This document shows, piece after piece, positions 18,215 to 27,263 of a stretch of DNA of 64,000 nt (within the stretch, counting starts at the first letter, position 1; each line of letters begins with the position of its first letter). Origin of the DNA: an uncultured Lachnospiraceae bacterium (GTDB taxonomy: Bacteria; Bacillota; Clostridia; Lachnospirales; Lachnospiraceae); contig CAJTUZ010000008.1 of the NCBI GenBank assembly GCA_910579735.1, forward strand, positions 90,516 to 154,515, given 5' to 3'. Below the pieces are notes generated by a model, which saw nothing but the letters and a program-made list of their open reading frames with translations, was not told the DNA's origin and did not search any database. The position numbers were made by a program, and so were the translations under genes.

Positions 18215-18256
18215 ACAATGAATGCCGTGCTTTATGAGTCATTCTCATGTTAATCA

Positions 18257-18290
18257 AAAAGAGATACCGGGGAACTGGTATCTCTTTTAT
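18257..18290 (+). terminator. Intrinsic terminator after gyrA
   Basis: A perfect 12-bp stem, AAAAGAGATACC at 18257-18268 and GGTATCTCTTTT at 18277-18288, with an 8-nt loop. The right arm ends in TTTT. It closes the dnaA-gyrA gene string. Confidence 0.85.
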
Positions 18291-18369
18291 AATCAGTATA
18301 GAAGATATCAGTTCAAAATTTTAAACCTATGAGAAAGAAATGCAGATTAAAAAGGGGGAAAAGAAAAAT

Positions 18370-18891
18370 ATGATTGATCTATATGATAAAATAAAGAAAG
18401 AAAAGAAAGAGAAAAAAGATATTAAGTTTAATATTATCATACTGTTATTTTTTACTTTGCTGCTGTTATTGATCTGTTCAAGTGCATGGTTTATGGGATA
18501 TCATGTAAGATATTCCAATTTTGTTAACAAATTATCAAAAAGTATTGCTTATGTGAATGAAAATGATAGTTTGATGGTATATACAAATGAAAAAATTTTA
18601 AAGCTGTCGGAAGAAAATTTCAGAGGTTTCAATACATATCTTACGATAAACGGTTCCGGTAAGGAAACGAAAAAGGTTCCGGAAGGAGAATCGATTCTGT
18701 TTGATTACGGGGATGGTTCCCTGTTGGAATTATGGGATTTTCCTGCGGATAAGTACTCTAATAGAAATGGTGTTTTCATACAATACACGGATCCGGAAGG
18801 AAAAATATATTCTTATATCAGTTATAAGATAACGTATGAAACGGTCGTTACACGGTATTTGCTTTATGATAATCTTGAAATTACACAATAA
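18370..18891 (+). CDS. Small single-pass membrane protein, unknown function
   Basis: A 173-residue protein. It has a highly charged cytoplasmic N-terminus (KIKKEKKEKKDIKF), one strong transmembrane helix at about 21-42 (IIILLFFTLLLLLICSSAWF) and an extracytoplasmic domain of about 130 residues with many aromatic residues. The start at 18370 is preferred because AGGGGG lies 11 nt upstream; an in-frame ATG at 18340 has no good site. The gene ends 14 bp before the phosphoesterase, suggesting cotranscription. No family was recognised. Confidence 0.7.
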   Translation: MIDLYDKIKKEKKEKKDIKFNIIILLFFTLLLLLICSSAWFMGYHVRYSNFVNKLSKSIAYVNENDSLMVYTNEKILKLSEENFRGFNTYLTINGSGKETKKVPEGESILFDYGDGSLLELWDFPADKYSNRNGVFIQYTDPEGKIYSYISYKITYETVVTRYLLYDNLEITQ

Positions 18892-18905
18892 GGAGAATTT
18901 TATAT

Positions 18906-19763
18906 ATGAAACTGGCAGTGATCGGAGATATTCACAGTAATCATATGGCTCTGAAAAGGTGTATTGAACATGCATTCAGTCAAAATGCAGAGGAATTCAT
19001 TTTTCTGGGGGATTATATCAGCGATTGTCCCTATCCGCATAAAACAATGCAGATCATTTATGAAATGAAAGACAAGTATCATTGTTCTTTTATTCGCGGA
19101 AACAGAGAAGATTATATGCTGCATCACAGGGAAAACCCGAACGAGCGCTGGACTTATTCCTCGGCAAGCGGAAATCTGTTGTATACTTATGAGAATCTTA
19201 CGAAAGAAGATCTTGATTTCTATGAATCACTGGATATCAAAGGAATTTATAGAAAAGAAGGATATCCGCCGTTTCGCTATTGTCATGGTTCATTAACTTC
19301 TTCGAAAGAACTACTATTGCCGGATAATGAAAATCTGGAATCCATTATGGAAAATCTGGATGTAGATTTGTTGATCAGCGGCCATGCTCATATACAGGAA
19401 AGCAGAACGTACGGAAACAAAAAACTGATCCATCCCGGTTCGGTTGGAGTACCCTGGTATTATAACGGAAAAGCGCAATATATGATCCTGCATGGAGAAA
19501 AATCAGGATGGAACGAAGAGTTTTTTCAACTGGATTATGATGTGGAAACGGTAAAAAAGGAATATGAAACGTCAGGATTGAATGAAAAGGCGCCATATTG
19601 GGCAAAACTCACGAAACATGTACTTGATACGGGAGACGATTATATGAGCCCTTGTTTGGAACTTGCCATGAAATTGTGCAAAGAAAAGGAAGGCAGCGTT
19701 ACGTGGCCGGATATTCCGGAAAAATACTGGGAAATAGCTGTAAAACAATATGGTATACTATAA
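18906..19763 (+). CDS. Calcineurin-like metallophosphoesterase
   Basis: A 285-residue protein of the YfcE/MJ0936-like phosphodiesterase group. The dinuclear metal motifs are in order: GDIHSN (Asp8, His10), FLGDYISD, IRGNRED, a lone His in FRYCHGSLT, and GHAHIQ, followed by HPGSVGVPW. A C-terminal extension of about 100 residues after the core is longer than in YfcE. It may act on a cyclic nucleotide or phosphodiester; the substrate is unknown. AAGGAG precedes the ATG. It lies between a membrane protein and an ABC-class ATPase on the same strand. Confidence 0.88.
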   Translation: MKLAVIGDIHSNHMALKRCIEHAFSQNAEEFIFLGDYISDCPYPHKTMQIIYEMKDKYHCSFIRGNREDYMLHHRENPNERWTYSSASGNLLYTYENLTKEDLDFYESLDIKGIYRKEGYPPFRYCHGSLTSSKELLLPDNENLESIMENLDVDLLISGHAHIQESRTYGNKKLIHPGSVGVPWYYNGKAQYMILHGEKSGWNEEFFQLDYDVETVKKEYETSGLNEKAPYWAKLTKHVLDTGDDYMSPCLELAMKLCKEKEGSVTWPDIPEKYWEIAVKQYGIL

Positions 19764-19810
19764 AATATGGTATCTGAAAAACATTTATAAAAGGAAACGG
19801 AAGACAGATT

Positions 19811-21523
19811 ATGAAATCATCAGAAGAATTAAGGAATAATCTTCGTGCAATCAACAGAAAAAGTTATCCTGCTTATAAATCATTAGCAGGAAGTTATTCA
19901 TTTGGAAAATACGTATTGAATATTGAACATGTTCAGGGAGATCCGTTTGCGGCTCCTTCAAGATTAAGCGTAAGAGTAGAGCATGCAATTGCGGCATTTC
20001 CGAAAAATGATTATCTGACAAAGGAAAATAAAACTGCTTTGGAGGATTATTTGATACGGCGTTTTCATAAACAGGCGGATAAATTCTGTTTTCAGGCCAA
20101 AGGTTCCGGGAAAAGCGGAATAATTACAGTAAGCAGATGCGGACAGGAAATTTTGGAGAGAACTGCCTGTGAAATTACAGGAAAAGAAATTATTGTGCGC
20201 TTTGAAGTAGGATTTCCGGCAAACGGACGTACGATCAATGCCATGGAACTGGAAAAAATCCTGTTTGATTTTATTCCCGTATGCGTAGAACAGAGTTTAT
20301 ATTATGAGAAAACGCCGAAACAGGAATTGGAGAAGACAATTCATCTGGCAGAAGACCAACGATACATCAGAGAAGAAATGAAAAGACAAAATATCGTGGC
20401 ATTTGTTGCGGATGGATCGATCCTGCCAAGAGAAAGCGGCGTTTCCGACAGACCGTTAAAAGATGGCATCCCGTTTCAGTCGCCCGAAACAATGGCAGTT
20501 ACGTTAGAACTTCCTCATAAAGGGACTCTTAGAGGGATGGGGATCAAAAAAGGCATTACGCTGATCGTAGGCGGAGGATATCATGGAAAATCTACGCTCC
20601 TGAAAGCACTTGAGAGAGGCGTATATAACCACATTACAGGGGATGGAAGAGAATATGTGATAACCGATGAGACAGCATTAAAGCTGCGTGCAGAAGATGG
20701 CAGGAAAATAACCAATACCGATATTTCTCTTTTTATCAATCATCTGCCAAATGGAAAAGATACGAAAAGTTTTTCTACATTAGATGCCAGCGGCAGTACT
20801 TCCCAGGCAGCCAATATTATTGAAGGAATCGAAGCAGGCAGCAGGCTTTTACTGATTGATGAAGATACATCTGCGACAAATTTCATGGTTCGTGATGAAC
20901 TGATGCAAAAGATCGTTGCCAGAGAAAAAGAACCGATTACACCGTTTCTGGAACGTGCCAGAGATTTGTATGAAAAAGCAGATATTTCTACGATATTGGT
21001 CGTAGGAAGCTGCGGTTCTTATTTCTATATTGCGGATCATATCCTGCAAATGGATTCTTATCAGGCAATTGATATTACGGATGAAACAAAGAAATTCCTG
21101 AAAGATACGGTTTCTCCTGTGATAAACGCTCCGGAATTTCATCTGCCTGCAGATAAACGTGAGATCGATCTGTCAGGGTCTGTGCAGAAAAGAAAGACAT
21201 ACCGCGGGGACGGTTACGTAGAAGAACGTCTGAAGATTAAAAGAATGGGAAAAACCGCATTTTCCATTGGAAAAGATAATCTGGATCTGCGTTATGTAGA
21301 ACAGCTTATAGATGAAGAACAGACACAGGCGCTTGCCTATCTACTTCGTTATGCGAAAGAACATTACGGAGACCGGAGAAGTGATATAAAGGAAATCGTG
21401 AAGGCTCTGGATAATATGATAAAAACCAAAGGACTTGCCGGTATCTGTGATAAAGGTAATGCAGTGTCAGGTCTGGCAGTGCCCAGAGTCCAGGAGATAT
21501 TTGCCTGTTTTAACAGATATTGA
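19811..21523 (+). CDS. Predicted ATPase of the ABC class (PF09818-type)
   Basis: A 570-residue soluble ATPase. The N-terminal third (SYPAYKSLAGSYSFGKYVLN) matches the start of the uncharacterised 'ABC-class ATPase' family. Walker A is GGGYHGKST at about 254-262, an LDASGSTSQ signature-like loop lies near 323-331, and Walker B LLLIDEDTSATN near 343-354. The arrangement is ABC-like but there is no transmembrane partner. No biochemical role is established for this family to my knowledge. The terminator after the gene marks the end of this transcription unit. Confidence 0.85.
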   Translation: MKSSEELRNNLRAINRKSYPAYKSLAGSYSFGKYVLNIEHVQGDPFAAPSRLSVRVEHAIAAFPKNDYLTKENKTALEDYLIRRFHKQADKFCFQAKGSGKSGIITVSRCGQEILERTACEITGKEIIVRFEVGFPANGRTINAMELEKILFDFIPVCVEQSLYYEKTPKQELEKTIHLAEDQRYIREEMKRQNIVAFVADGSILPRESGVSDRPLKDGIPFQSPETMAVTLELPHKGTLRGMGIKKGITLIVGGGYHGKSTLLKALERGVYNHITGDGREYVITDETALKLRAEDGRKITNTDISLFINHLPNGKDTKSFSTLDASGSTSQAANIIEGIEAGSRLLLIDEDTSATNFMVRDELMQKIVAREKEPITPFLERARDLYEKADISTILVVGSCGSYFYIADHILQMDSYQAIDITDETKKFLKDTVSPVINAPEFHLPADKREIDLSGSVQKRKTYRGDGYVEERLKIKRMGKTAFSIGKDNLDLRYVEQLIDEEQTQALAYLLRYAKEHYGDRRSDIKEIVKALDNMIKTKGLAGICDKGNAVSGLAVPRVQEIFACFNRY

Positions 21524-21524
21524 G

Positions 21525-21549
21525 AACGGCGGTCTTTTGACCGCCGTTT
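21525..21549. terminator. Terminator-like hairpin between convergent genes
   Basis: A 10-bp perfect stem, AACGGCGGTC at 21525-21534 and GACCGCCGTT at 21539-21548, with a TTTT loop. It begins at the stop of the ABC-class ATPase. The following TTTG is a short tail, and a T-rich stretch (21556-21581) lies a little further on. It may serve both converging units. Confidence 0.7.
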
Positions 21550-21572
21550 GTAAGAATTTTCTCTATAATATT

Positions 21573-22496
21573 TTATTTTTTTATGTAGTCTTTTACAATG
21601 AGCGGAATCTGTGACAGCATATTATCGACATCTTCAAACATACTGCTTTTGGTCGTTCCGAGTTTTCTTGCATGGTTAATATGTTGTACGACTTCCTGAT
21701 ATTGTTTTCTGATCTTATCAAAGTATCCGCATAATACCTGAAGAGCCCTTTTGGAATCCTCAATAACGCCGTTGATCTCTGTTTGTACGGAAGTGGCATT
21801 TTCTGCCGCCTGTGTAATATTATCGAACATTTCGGAAGTTTCGTCTACTTTACTCAGACTTTGTTCAAGCGCCTGCTGGGATGTATTGATACTTGCATTT
21901 AATTTGTCTGTTTCATCTTCTACATCCCGTAAGCCGGAATTTACTTCATCGACAAGTTCTTTGATCTCGTCTGCCAGTGTTTTTACTTCTTCTGCAACAA
22001 CTGCAAATCCTTTTCCTCTTTCTCCGGCCTTAGCAGCTTCGATAGAAGCGTTTAATGCCAGAATGTTTGTCTGATCGGCAATGGATATGATTTTGTTCAT
22101 ACAGAGTTTGATCTTTTTAACAGAAGACTGGAAATTCTCAAAAGTACTGTCCATATCACTGAAATAATCTCTTACCTGCATAGAACTGTTTTTTAATGAT
22201 TCGACTTCGTCTTGTGCCTGTATAACAGATTGGGCAATATCGTCTTTTACTGTTGCAAACTGTCCGGATACCTGATTGATACTGGAGAAAGTCTGGTCAA
22301 AATCCTGTAATGTATTCTGAAAACTATCTGCTTCGGCAAGTACGCCGCCAAAAGAACTGCTTACCATGCTGAGCTCTTTTAAGGAAGTTACTTCATTTTG
22401 TACAAGTTCCTGTTGGTATGTCTTCAAACTGTCTGTCACATGCAAAATCGGATACAGACTTTTTTCTTTATTTTGCGATTTATTATTAAACAGCAT
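21573..22496 (-). CDS. Soluble methyl-accepting chemotaxis protein
   Basis: A 307-residue chemoreceptor without any transmembrane segment or HAMP domain. The signalling tip is canonical: SIADQTNILALNASIEAAKA, then GERGKGFAVVAEEVKTLADE. Coiled-coil helices surround it. The N-terminal 100 residues show no recognisable ligand domain. The start is the ATG at 22496, with GGAGG five bases upstream; a TTG six codons earlier is unlikely. The gene begins 10 bp after the FIST-domain gene stop, so that protein is a plausible partner sensor (inference). No che genes are in this window. Confidence 0.9.
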   Translation of the reverse strand: MLFNNKSQNKEKSLYPILHVTDSLKTYQQELVQNEVTSLKELSMVSSSFGGVLAEADSFQNTLQDFDQTFSSINQVSGQFATVKDDIAQSVIQAQDEVESLKNSSMQVRDYFSDMDSTFENFQSSVKKIKLCMNKIISIADQTNILALNASIEAAKAGERGKGFAVVAEEVKTLADEIKELVDEVNSGLRDVEDETDKLNASINTSQQALEQSLSKVDETSEMFDNITQAAENATSVQTEINGVIEDSKRALQVLCGYFDKIRKQYQEVVQHINHARKLGTTKSSMFEDVDNMLSQIPLIVKDYIKK

Positions 22497-22506
22497 GTTG
22501 TCCTCC

Positions 22507-23562
22507 TTATTCAAATACGACGCAAGTCATAGATTGATTGACGAATCGGTTATTATAATGTTCTCCATAGCCGACAAAACCGACATGGTTGCCTAAAGAG
22601 GCCATTTCCTGCAAATATTCGTTCATATAATGATTATCATTGAATAACAGATAACGGAACAGGCAGTTAACGGAAAATACGGCTGAACGTTTCGGGAAAT
22701 CCCGTTTAATGGTTTCAATTGTTTCCTTTACGATTGCCTTATAATCGCCAAGTTCCAACATGATCAGTACGTCGGAATCGTTTACCTGTCTGAAACATGT
22801 CAGGGCATTGCCGTTTACTTCTTTGATCGATATGATACAGGTATCGTCGCCGTTGATTTTTCCAAAAGGATTTTTAAAAGTCTGTGTCAGTATTTCTTTC
22901 TCCGTTACATGAAGAATATCCTGATATACCTGTCTGGCCGGATGGCCGTTCAATTCGCCGATTATGTAATTCGCCTTATCTGTCTTGGAAGCGATGAAAT
23001 AGTAATTGCCCATTTGGTGGTATATATTTTCTTTGTAGGTTTTTACCCTGCCGTTATTGTTTTTGACCATTGCATAAGCTACGGCATCTTCATATACCTT
23101 ACCGTTGGCGGATACTTTACCCGCGTCGCCGGTTCCTCCGACAAGAGGAATATTGATGTTTCCAAGGACGCTGTTTATTGTGGTAAGTACGCAGGCATCA
23201 TTTCCTGAACAAAAGTCAATACATACAGTATCTCTTGATGATCCGTTCACAGTCTTGACATCCTGTTTTAGACGTTCTATATATTTTACAGGCATGGTAG
23301 ATACTTCTTCAAGTACATTGGCGGCAGCGGCGACACCATCCAAAAAAGCTATGATGCCGACGCCTTTTTCTACGACCCGCGTATCGTAACTCATGCCGAT
23401 ACAGCCGATGCTGGGTATTTTAGGAAAAAGCTTTTCCAGTTCCGCTACATGTTTTTCAAATTGATCCCCGTTAGATAGAAGCATGATCAGCTGGGGGTTT
23501 TTTAAGCCGCGGACGGCTTCCTGCAGATCTCCGTTTTGACTCATACCAAAAAATTGTCTCAA
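22507..23562 (-). CDS. FIST-domain sensory protein
   Basis: A 351-residue protein matching the FIST (F-box and intracellular signal transduction) sensor layout: an N-terminal part with a GCIGMSYDTRVVEKGVGI segment and VGGTGDAGK near the middle, then a C-terminal FIST_C-like part ending HVGFVGYGEHYNNRFVNQSM. FIST domains are proposed to bind small ligands such as amino acids (family knowledge). The likely start is TTG at 23562, with GAGG 8 nt upstream; the next ATG (23544) lacks a site. It sits between a rubredoxin fusion and a soluble chemoreceptor, with 10-16 bp gaps. Confidence 0.82.
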   Translation of the reverse strand: MRQFFGMSQNGDLQEAVRGLKNPQLIMLLSNGDQFEKHVAELEKLFPKIPSIGCIGMSYDTRVVEKGVGIIAFLDGVAAAANVLEEVSTMPVKYIERLKQDVKTVNGSSRDTVCIDFCSGNDACVLTTINSVLGNINIPLVGGTGDAGKVSANGKVYEDAVAYAMVKNNNGRVKTYKENIYHQMGNYYFIASKTDKANYIIGELNGHPARQVYQDILHVTEKEILTQTFKNPFGKINGDDTCIISIKEVNGNALTCFRQVNDSDVLIMLELGDYKAIVKETIETIKRDFPKRSAVFSVNCLFRYLLFNDNHYMNEYLQEMASLGNHVGFVGYGEHYNNRFVNQSMTCVVFE

Positions 23563-23578
23563 TTTTCATACCTCTTTT

Positions 23579-24187
23579 CTATATTTTTTCAAAATCATCA
23601 ACACCGTGTTTACACCAGGGGCAGATAAAATCAGGCGGAAGTTCTTCTCCTTCATAAACGTATCCGCATACCGTACAACGCCAGCCTTTTTTCGGAGCAG
23701 ACTGCGATGAATCAGGCTTCGGTTTTACAAATTCGTGGTAATAAGCATAAGTCATTGCTTTTTCATCGGAAAGAACATCTGCATCCGTGACTTCTGCAAG
23801 AAACATCATATGCGTGCCCAGATCATATGAATTTAAAACTTTGCAGTCAAAATAGGCATTGGTGTGTTCTTTCAGATAAGGAAGTTCCTGTTTGGTAAGC
23901 GCAAAAGGAACACCGACAAATTTATCGGCTTCTCTTCCGCTTTGAAAACCAAAATTTTTGAAGATGGAAAAAGGTGCAGATTCAGAAAGGACTGAAATAG
24001 ACGCAATTCCTGCTTTTTGAATCATTTCAGAAGTAAGATTCTGTTTGTTGACAGCAAAAATAATACGTTTTGGATCTTCTGCTACCTGCGTTACCGTGTT
24101 GATAATACATCCGTTCATTTTCTGTTCTGTCTTTGTGGCAATAACGAAAAGACCATAAGACAATTTGAAAAAAGCCTGTGGATTCAT
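23579..24187 (-). CDS. Flavin reductase-rubredoxin fusion (high-molecular-weight rubredoxin type)
   Basis: A 202-residue protein. Residues 1-150 are a flavin reductase-like FMN domain (SYGLFVIATKTEQKMNGCIINT, then GIASISVLSESAPFSIFKNFGFQSG pattern). Residues 165-202 are a rubredoxin with CTVCGY and CPWCKHG iron ligands. Such fusions pass electrons from NAD(P)H-linked systems to flavodiiron proteins or rubrerythrins for oxygen or peroxide reduction in anaerobes (family knowledge). No flavodiiron gene is nearby. It is the first gene of an apparent operon with the FIST and chemoreceptor genes. Confidence 0.9.
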   Translation of the reverse strand: MNPQAFFKLSYGLFVIATKTEQKMNGCIINTVTQVAEDPKRIIFAVNKQNLTSEMIQKAGIASISVLSESAPFSIFKNFGFQSGREADKFVGVPFALTKQELPYLKEHTNAYFDCKVLNSYDLGTHMMFLAEVTDADVLSDEKAMTYAYYHEFVKPKPDSSQSAPKKGWRCTVCGYVYEGEELPPDFICPWCKHGVDDFEKI

Positions 24188-24253
24188 AAATGTACCTTCC
24201 TTAATTATAATTTGAGATTAGTATGCAGATAAAATAAGCTTTTTATACTTTAT

Positions 24254-24282
24254 ATCATAATATATAGTTCTATACTATACAA
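24254..24282 (-). promoter_or_regulatory. Promoter for the rubredoxin-FIST-chemoreceptor operon
   Basis: On the minus strand TTGTAT (24277-24282) and TATGAT (24254-24259) are 17 bp apart. The spacer contains a palindrome, TATAG-TT-CTATA (24263-24274), which could be an operator. Confidence 0.55.
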
Positions 24283-24291
24283 TGAAAATTT

Positions 24292-24975
24292 TTATAGTCT
24301 GCTGTTTCGATCGGTATCATATTTTTTTTCCAAAGTTAATCCTGTCAATAAACCGTCATTTTGTAAATCAAATTCCATAAAATAACGATACTCTTTCATG
24401 TCAAAAGGAGAAAACAGGATGTTTTCATTACCGGTAAAATCAGGAAATATTTCTTCTGCTTTTTCTCTGTTTAGTTCTGTAAGCGGAATATTGTTAAAAG
24501 CAATTCTGGCAAAGTCTGCTTTATCTCCGTCGTCAAATGAAAAATTCATAGATGCAATTACGGCATCCCCCATTTTTACAGCTTCTTCGTCTGTGGCAAT
24601 GCTCACAAATGCGTAGACAGAATCTGTTAAATGGATAGAAAAGCCTGAATAAGAACTGTTTGCTTTCAATTTTTCTTCCGGATCGATTTCATGCTCATAA
24701 TATTCGTAAGATGGCGTCGTTTCAAATATATCCATACGCAGACCGTTGTCCAATAAGGATTGAATGGTAGTTTCTCCTATAAGGATTTCAATATCATCAA
24801 TCAGGACAGGATATAAAGGTTCTTCTGATTTCTGTAGAGTATCTTCTATCAATTTTTCTTCTTTTTCAGATTCAGAGGGATGGTCATTTTTTTCGCCGGA
24901 ACATCCTGTTACTGCCGCATTCATGAAAATAAGAAATATTCCCATGAAACACCATTTTTTGAGCATATTTTTCAT
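24292..24975 (-). CDS. Lipoprotein, tandem copy 2
   Basis: A 227-residue protein with a lipoprotein signal peptide: MKNMLKKW, a hydrophobic stretch, and the lipobox VTGC followed by SGEK. The mature part is very acidic and closely parallels the upstream neighbour (DDIEILIGETTIQSLLDNG, YEYYEHEIDPEE, TDEEAVKMGDAVIA). It is a tandem duplicate of unknown family. The start is placed at the ATG at 24975 so that the signal peptide is correctly formed; an upstream in-frame ATG at 25026 would overlap the first copy. The gap to copy 1 is about 22 bp. Confidence 0.78.
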   Translation of the reverse strand: MKNMLKKWCFMGIFLIFMNAAVTGCSGEKNDHPSESEKEEKLIEDTLQKSEEPLYPVLIDDIEILIGETTIQSLLDNGLRMDIFETTPSYEYYEHEIDPEEKLKANSSYSGFSIHLTDSVYAFVSIATDEEAVKMGDAVIASMNFSFDDGDKADFARIAFNNIPLTELNREKAEEIFPDFTGNENILFSPFDMKEYRYFMEFDLQNDGLLTGLTLEKKYDTDRNSRL

Positions 24976-24997
24976 TTTCCTTCCATAATGAATCCTT

Positions 24998-25642
24998 TTA
25001 TTGTTCGCTGTTCCAATCAACGTCATATTCCTTTTCTACGGAAAATCTCATCAGAGAATAGTCTGTTTGAGAATTAAAACCCAAAAAATAGCTGTATTCT
25101 TTCATAGTATAAGGAGAAAACCACATATTTTCATCACCGGTAAAATCGGGAAACATTTCTCCTGCTTTATCTCTATTCAGTTCTGTGATCGGTACGCCGT
25201 TAAATGCAATTCTTTCAAGATCTGCTTCATCTCCGCCGGCCAGTGAAAAATCCAGATAAGCGATTACGGCGTCTCCCATTCTGATTGCTTCTTCATCCGT
25301 AACGATAGAAATATGTACGAAGATCTGGTCGGTAATCCAGATTGAGCCGCCTGTATAATAACTATTTGCCTCCAGTTCTAATTCCGGATCGATTTCATAT
25401 TCGTAATATTCATTGTCCGGCGTCAGTTCCGACACTGTCATTTTGAATCCCTTATCAAGAAGAGACTGTACGGTGGTTTCACCGATCCGAATCTCAACAT
25501 TGTCAATTGTGACGGGATAGACAGGTTCTTCAACTTCTTCAACGGGTTCTTCCTTCTTTTCGCCGGAACATCCTGTTACTGCCGTGGGTATGAAAAAAAG
25601 CAGTAAAGCGAGAATGCCTGATCTTTTAAATATGTTTTTCAT
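24998..25642 (-). CDS. Lipoprotein, tandem copy 1
   Basis: A 214-residue paralogue of the next gene. The start ATG at 25642 has AGAAAGGA upstream, and the signal peptide ends in TAVTGCSGEK with the lipobox Cys. A Glu/Pro-rich spacer (EEPVEEVEEPVYPV) leads into the shared domain (DNVEIRIGETTVQSLLDKGF, NEYYEYEIDPELE, TDEEAIRMGDAVIA). Probably surface-exposed on the membrane outer face. No known domain was recognised. Confidence 0.78.
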   Translation of the reverse strand: MKNIFKRSGILALLLFFIPTAVTGCSGEKKEEPVEEVEEPVYPVTIDNVEIRIGETTVQSLLDKGFKMTVSELTPDNEYYEYEIDPELELEANSYYTGGSIWITDQIFVHISIVTDEEAIRMGDAVIAYLDFSLAGGDEADLERIAFNGVPITELNRDKAGEMFPDFTGDENMWFSPYTMKEYSYFLGFNSQTDYSLMRFSVEKEYDVDWNSEQ

Positions 25643-25880
25643 TTTTGTTATCCTTTCTGTTATGATACATAGTCCTTTCATATCAAATAATTGCAGAAAA
25701 ATTATAGCATAATCCGGCGGTTTTGTAAAAGAGTATACGAAAGTAAGTGGAAAAGAGGACAGTTTTTTATAATAACTTGATACACCACAGGGAAGAAGCA
25801 AATTTAAATATTGTTTCTTCCTTTTTTGAGGTTTATAATTTTTTATAGTATAAGATGCAGATAGAAAGGTTTGATACTCT

Positions 25881-27230
25881 ATGAATTTTGCAAATGCAGA
25901 TCAAAAAAGACAATATATGCTGGAAACGCCGGTGAAGAAACTGGTCTGTACTTTGGCCGGTCCTACTATTTTAAGTATGCTCATTACATCCTTTTACAAT
26001 ATGGTAGACACCTTTTTCGTCGGTAAGATCAACACACAGGCAACGGCAGCAGTCGGCATCGTTTTCTCTCTGATGGCGATCGTTCAGGCGATCGGTTTTT
26101 TCTTCGGGCACGGATCCGGTAATTATATTTCCAGGAAGCTGGGGGCAAAGGAAATAGAAGAGGCGGAAAAAATGTCTGCGGTCGGTTTCTTTTCGGCGCT
26201 TGCGGCCGGTACTATTCTGATGCTGCTTTGTCTTATATTTGTAAAGCCGCTTGCTTATGCGCTTGGTTCAACGGAGACGATTCTGCCCTATACGGTTACA
26301 TATTTATGGATCATACTGCTTGGCGCGCCGGCAATGACGACTTCTCTTGTACTAAATAACCAGATGCGTTTTCAGGGCAGCGCTTTTTATGCGATGATAG
26401 GAATTGTTTCCGGGGCAGTGCTTAATATGATTCTGGATCCGCTGCTGATATTACAGTGCGAAATGGGTATTGCAGGAGCTGCTTTGGCGACGACAATCAG
26501 CCAGTATTTCAGTTTCATTCTGCTGCTTCTCATGGTGAAAAAGGGCGGCAATATACAGATTCGTCTGACAAATTTTAAGCCGAGTCTGCATTTTTATAAA
26601 GAGATGATAAGAGGCGGTATGCCTTCGTTATGCAGGCAGGGACTTGCAAGTCTGGCGGCAATCTGTCTGAATCATACGGCGGGAATTTACGGGGATGCGG
26701 CAATTGCAGGAATGTCGATTGTATCAAGGATTACGATGTTTGCCAATTCCGCTCTGATAGGATTCGGTCAGGGATTTCAGCCTGTCTGCGGATTTAATTA
26801 CGGCGCGGGCAATTATAAAAGAGTATTGGAAGCATTCTGGTTCTGCGTCAGGTATGCTTTTATCTTCCTGATCATTGTAAGCGTTACGGGTTATGGTTTT
26901 GCACCGTAGCTGGTAGCGCTTTTCAGGAAAGATGATATGGAAGTGATCTCCGTAGGCACAGCAGCTCTGCGTTATCAGGTCGTTGCGTTTCCTTTAAATG
27001 CCTGGATTGTTATGTGCAATATGATGTTACAGTCTATCGGTAAAGGATTAAAAGCATCTATCGTGGCATCGGCCAGACAGGGGTTATGCTTTCTGCCATT
27101 GATCTTAATTCTGCCGCATTTCTTCGGTCTGCAGGGTGTGGAAATCTGTCAGGCGGTTTCGGATGTCTTAACGCTTGCCATTTCCGTGCCGATCGGATTG
27201 AGTGTAATACGGGAAATGAAAAGAACATAA
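25881..27230 (+). pseudogene. MATE-family efflux transporter interrupted by an in-frame TAG
   Basis: One continuous frame of 450 codons encodes a MATE/DinF-type multidrug or sodium antiporter (NMVDTFFVGKINTQATAAVG near residues 40-60, then multiple hydrophobic helices). At 26907-26909 the codon is TAG, in the context FAP-stop-LVALFRKDDMEV. The frame then continues without shift to the natural TAA at 27230, ending REMKRT. Family members have a sense codon here, and CAG (Gln) to TAG is a one-base change. So the gene is either inactivated, truncated to 342 residues, or read through; a sequencing error is also possible. RBS AAAGG precedes the ATG. Confidence 0.88.
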
Positions 27231-27263
27231 AAGCGTAGAAGCAAAATAAAATGAGGAAATATG

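Noticed and set aside
26907..26909. Programmed amber recoding (for example pyrrolysine) in the MATE gene
   Set aside because: MATE proteins are not known pyrrolysine proteins, no structured element follows the codon that I can see, and the other genes in the window use TAG, TGA and TAA as plain stops.
26937..27230. Second half of the MATE gene as an independent small transporter gene
   Set aside because: It is in the same frame as the first half, starts mid-domain, has no ribosome binding site and continues the MATE sequence exactly.
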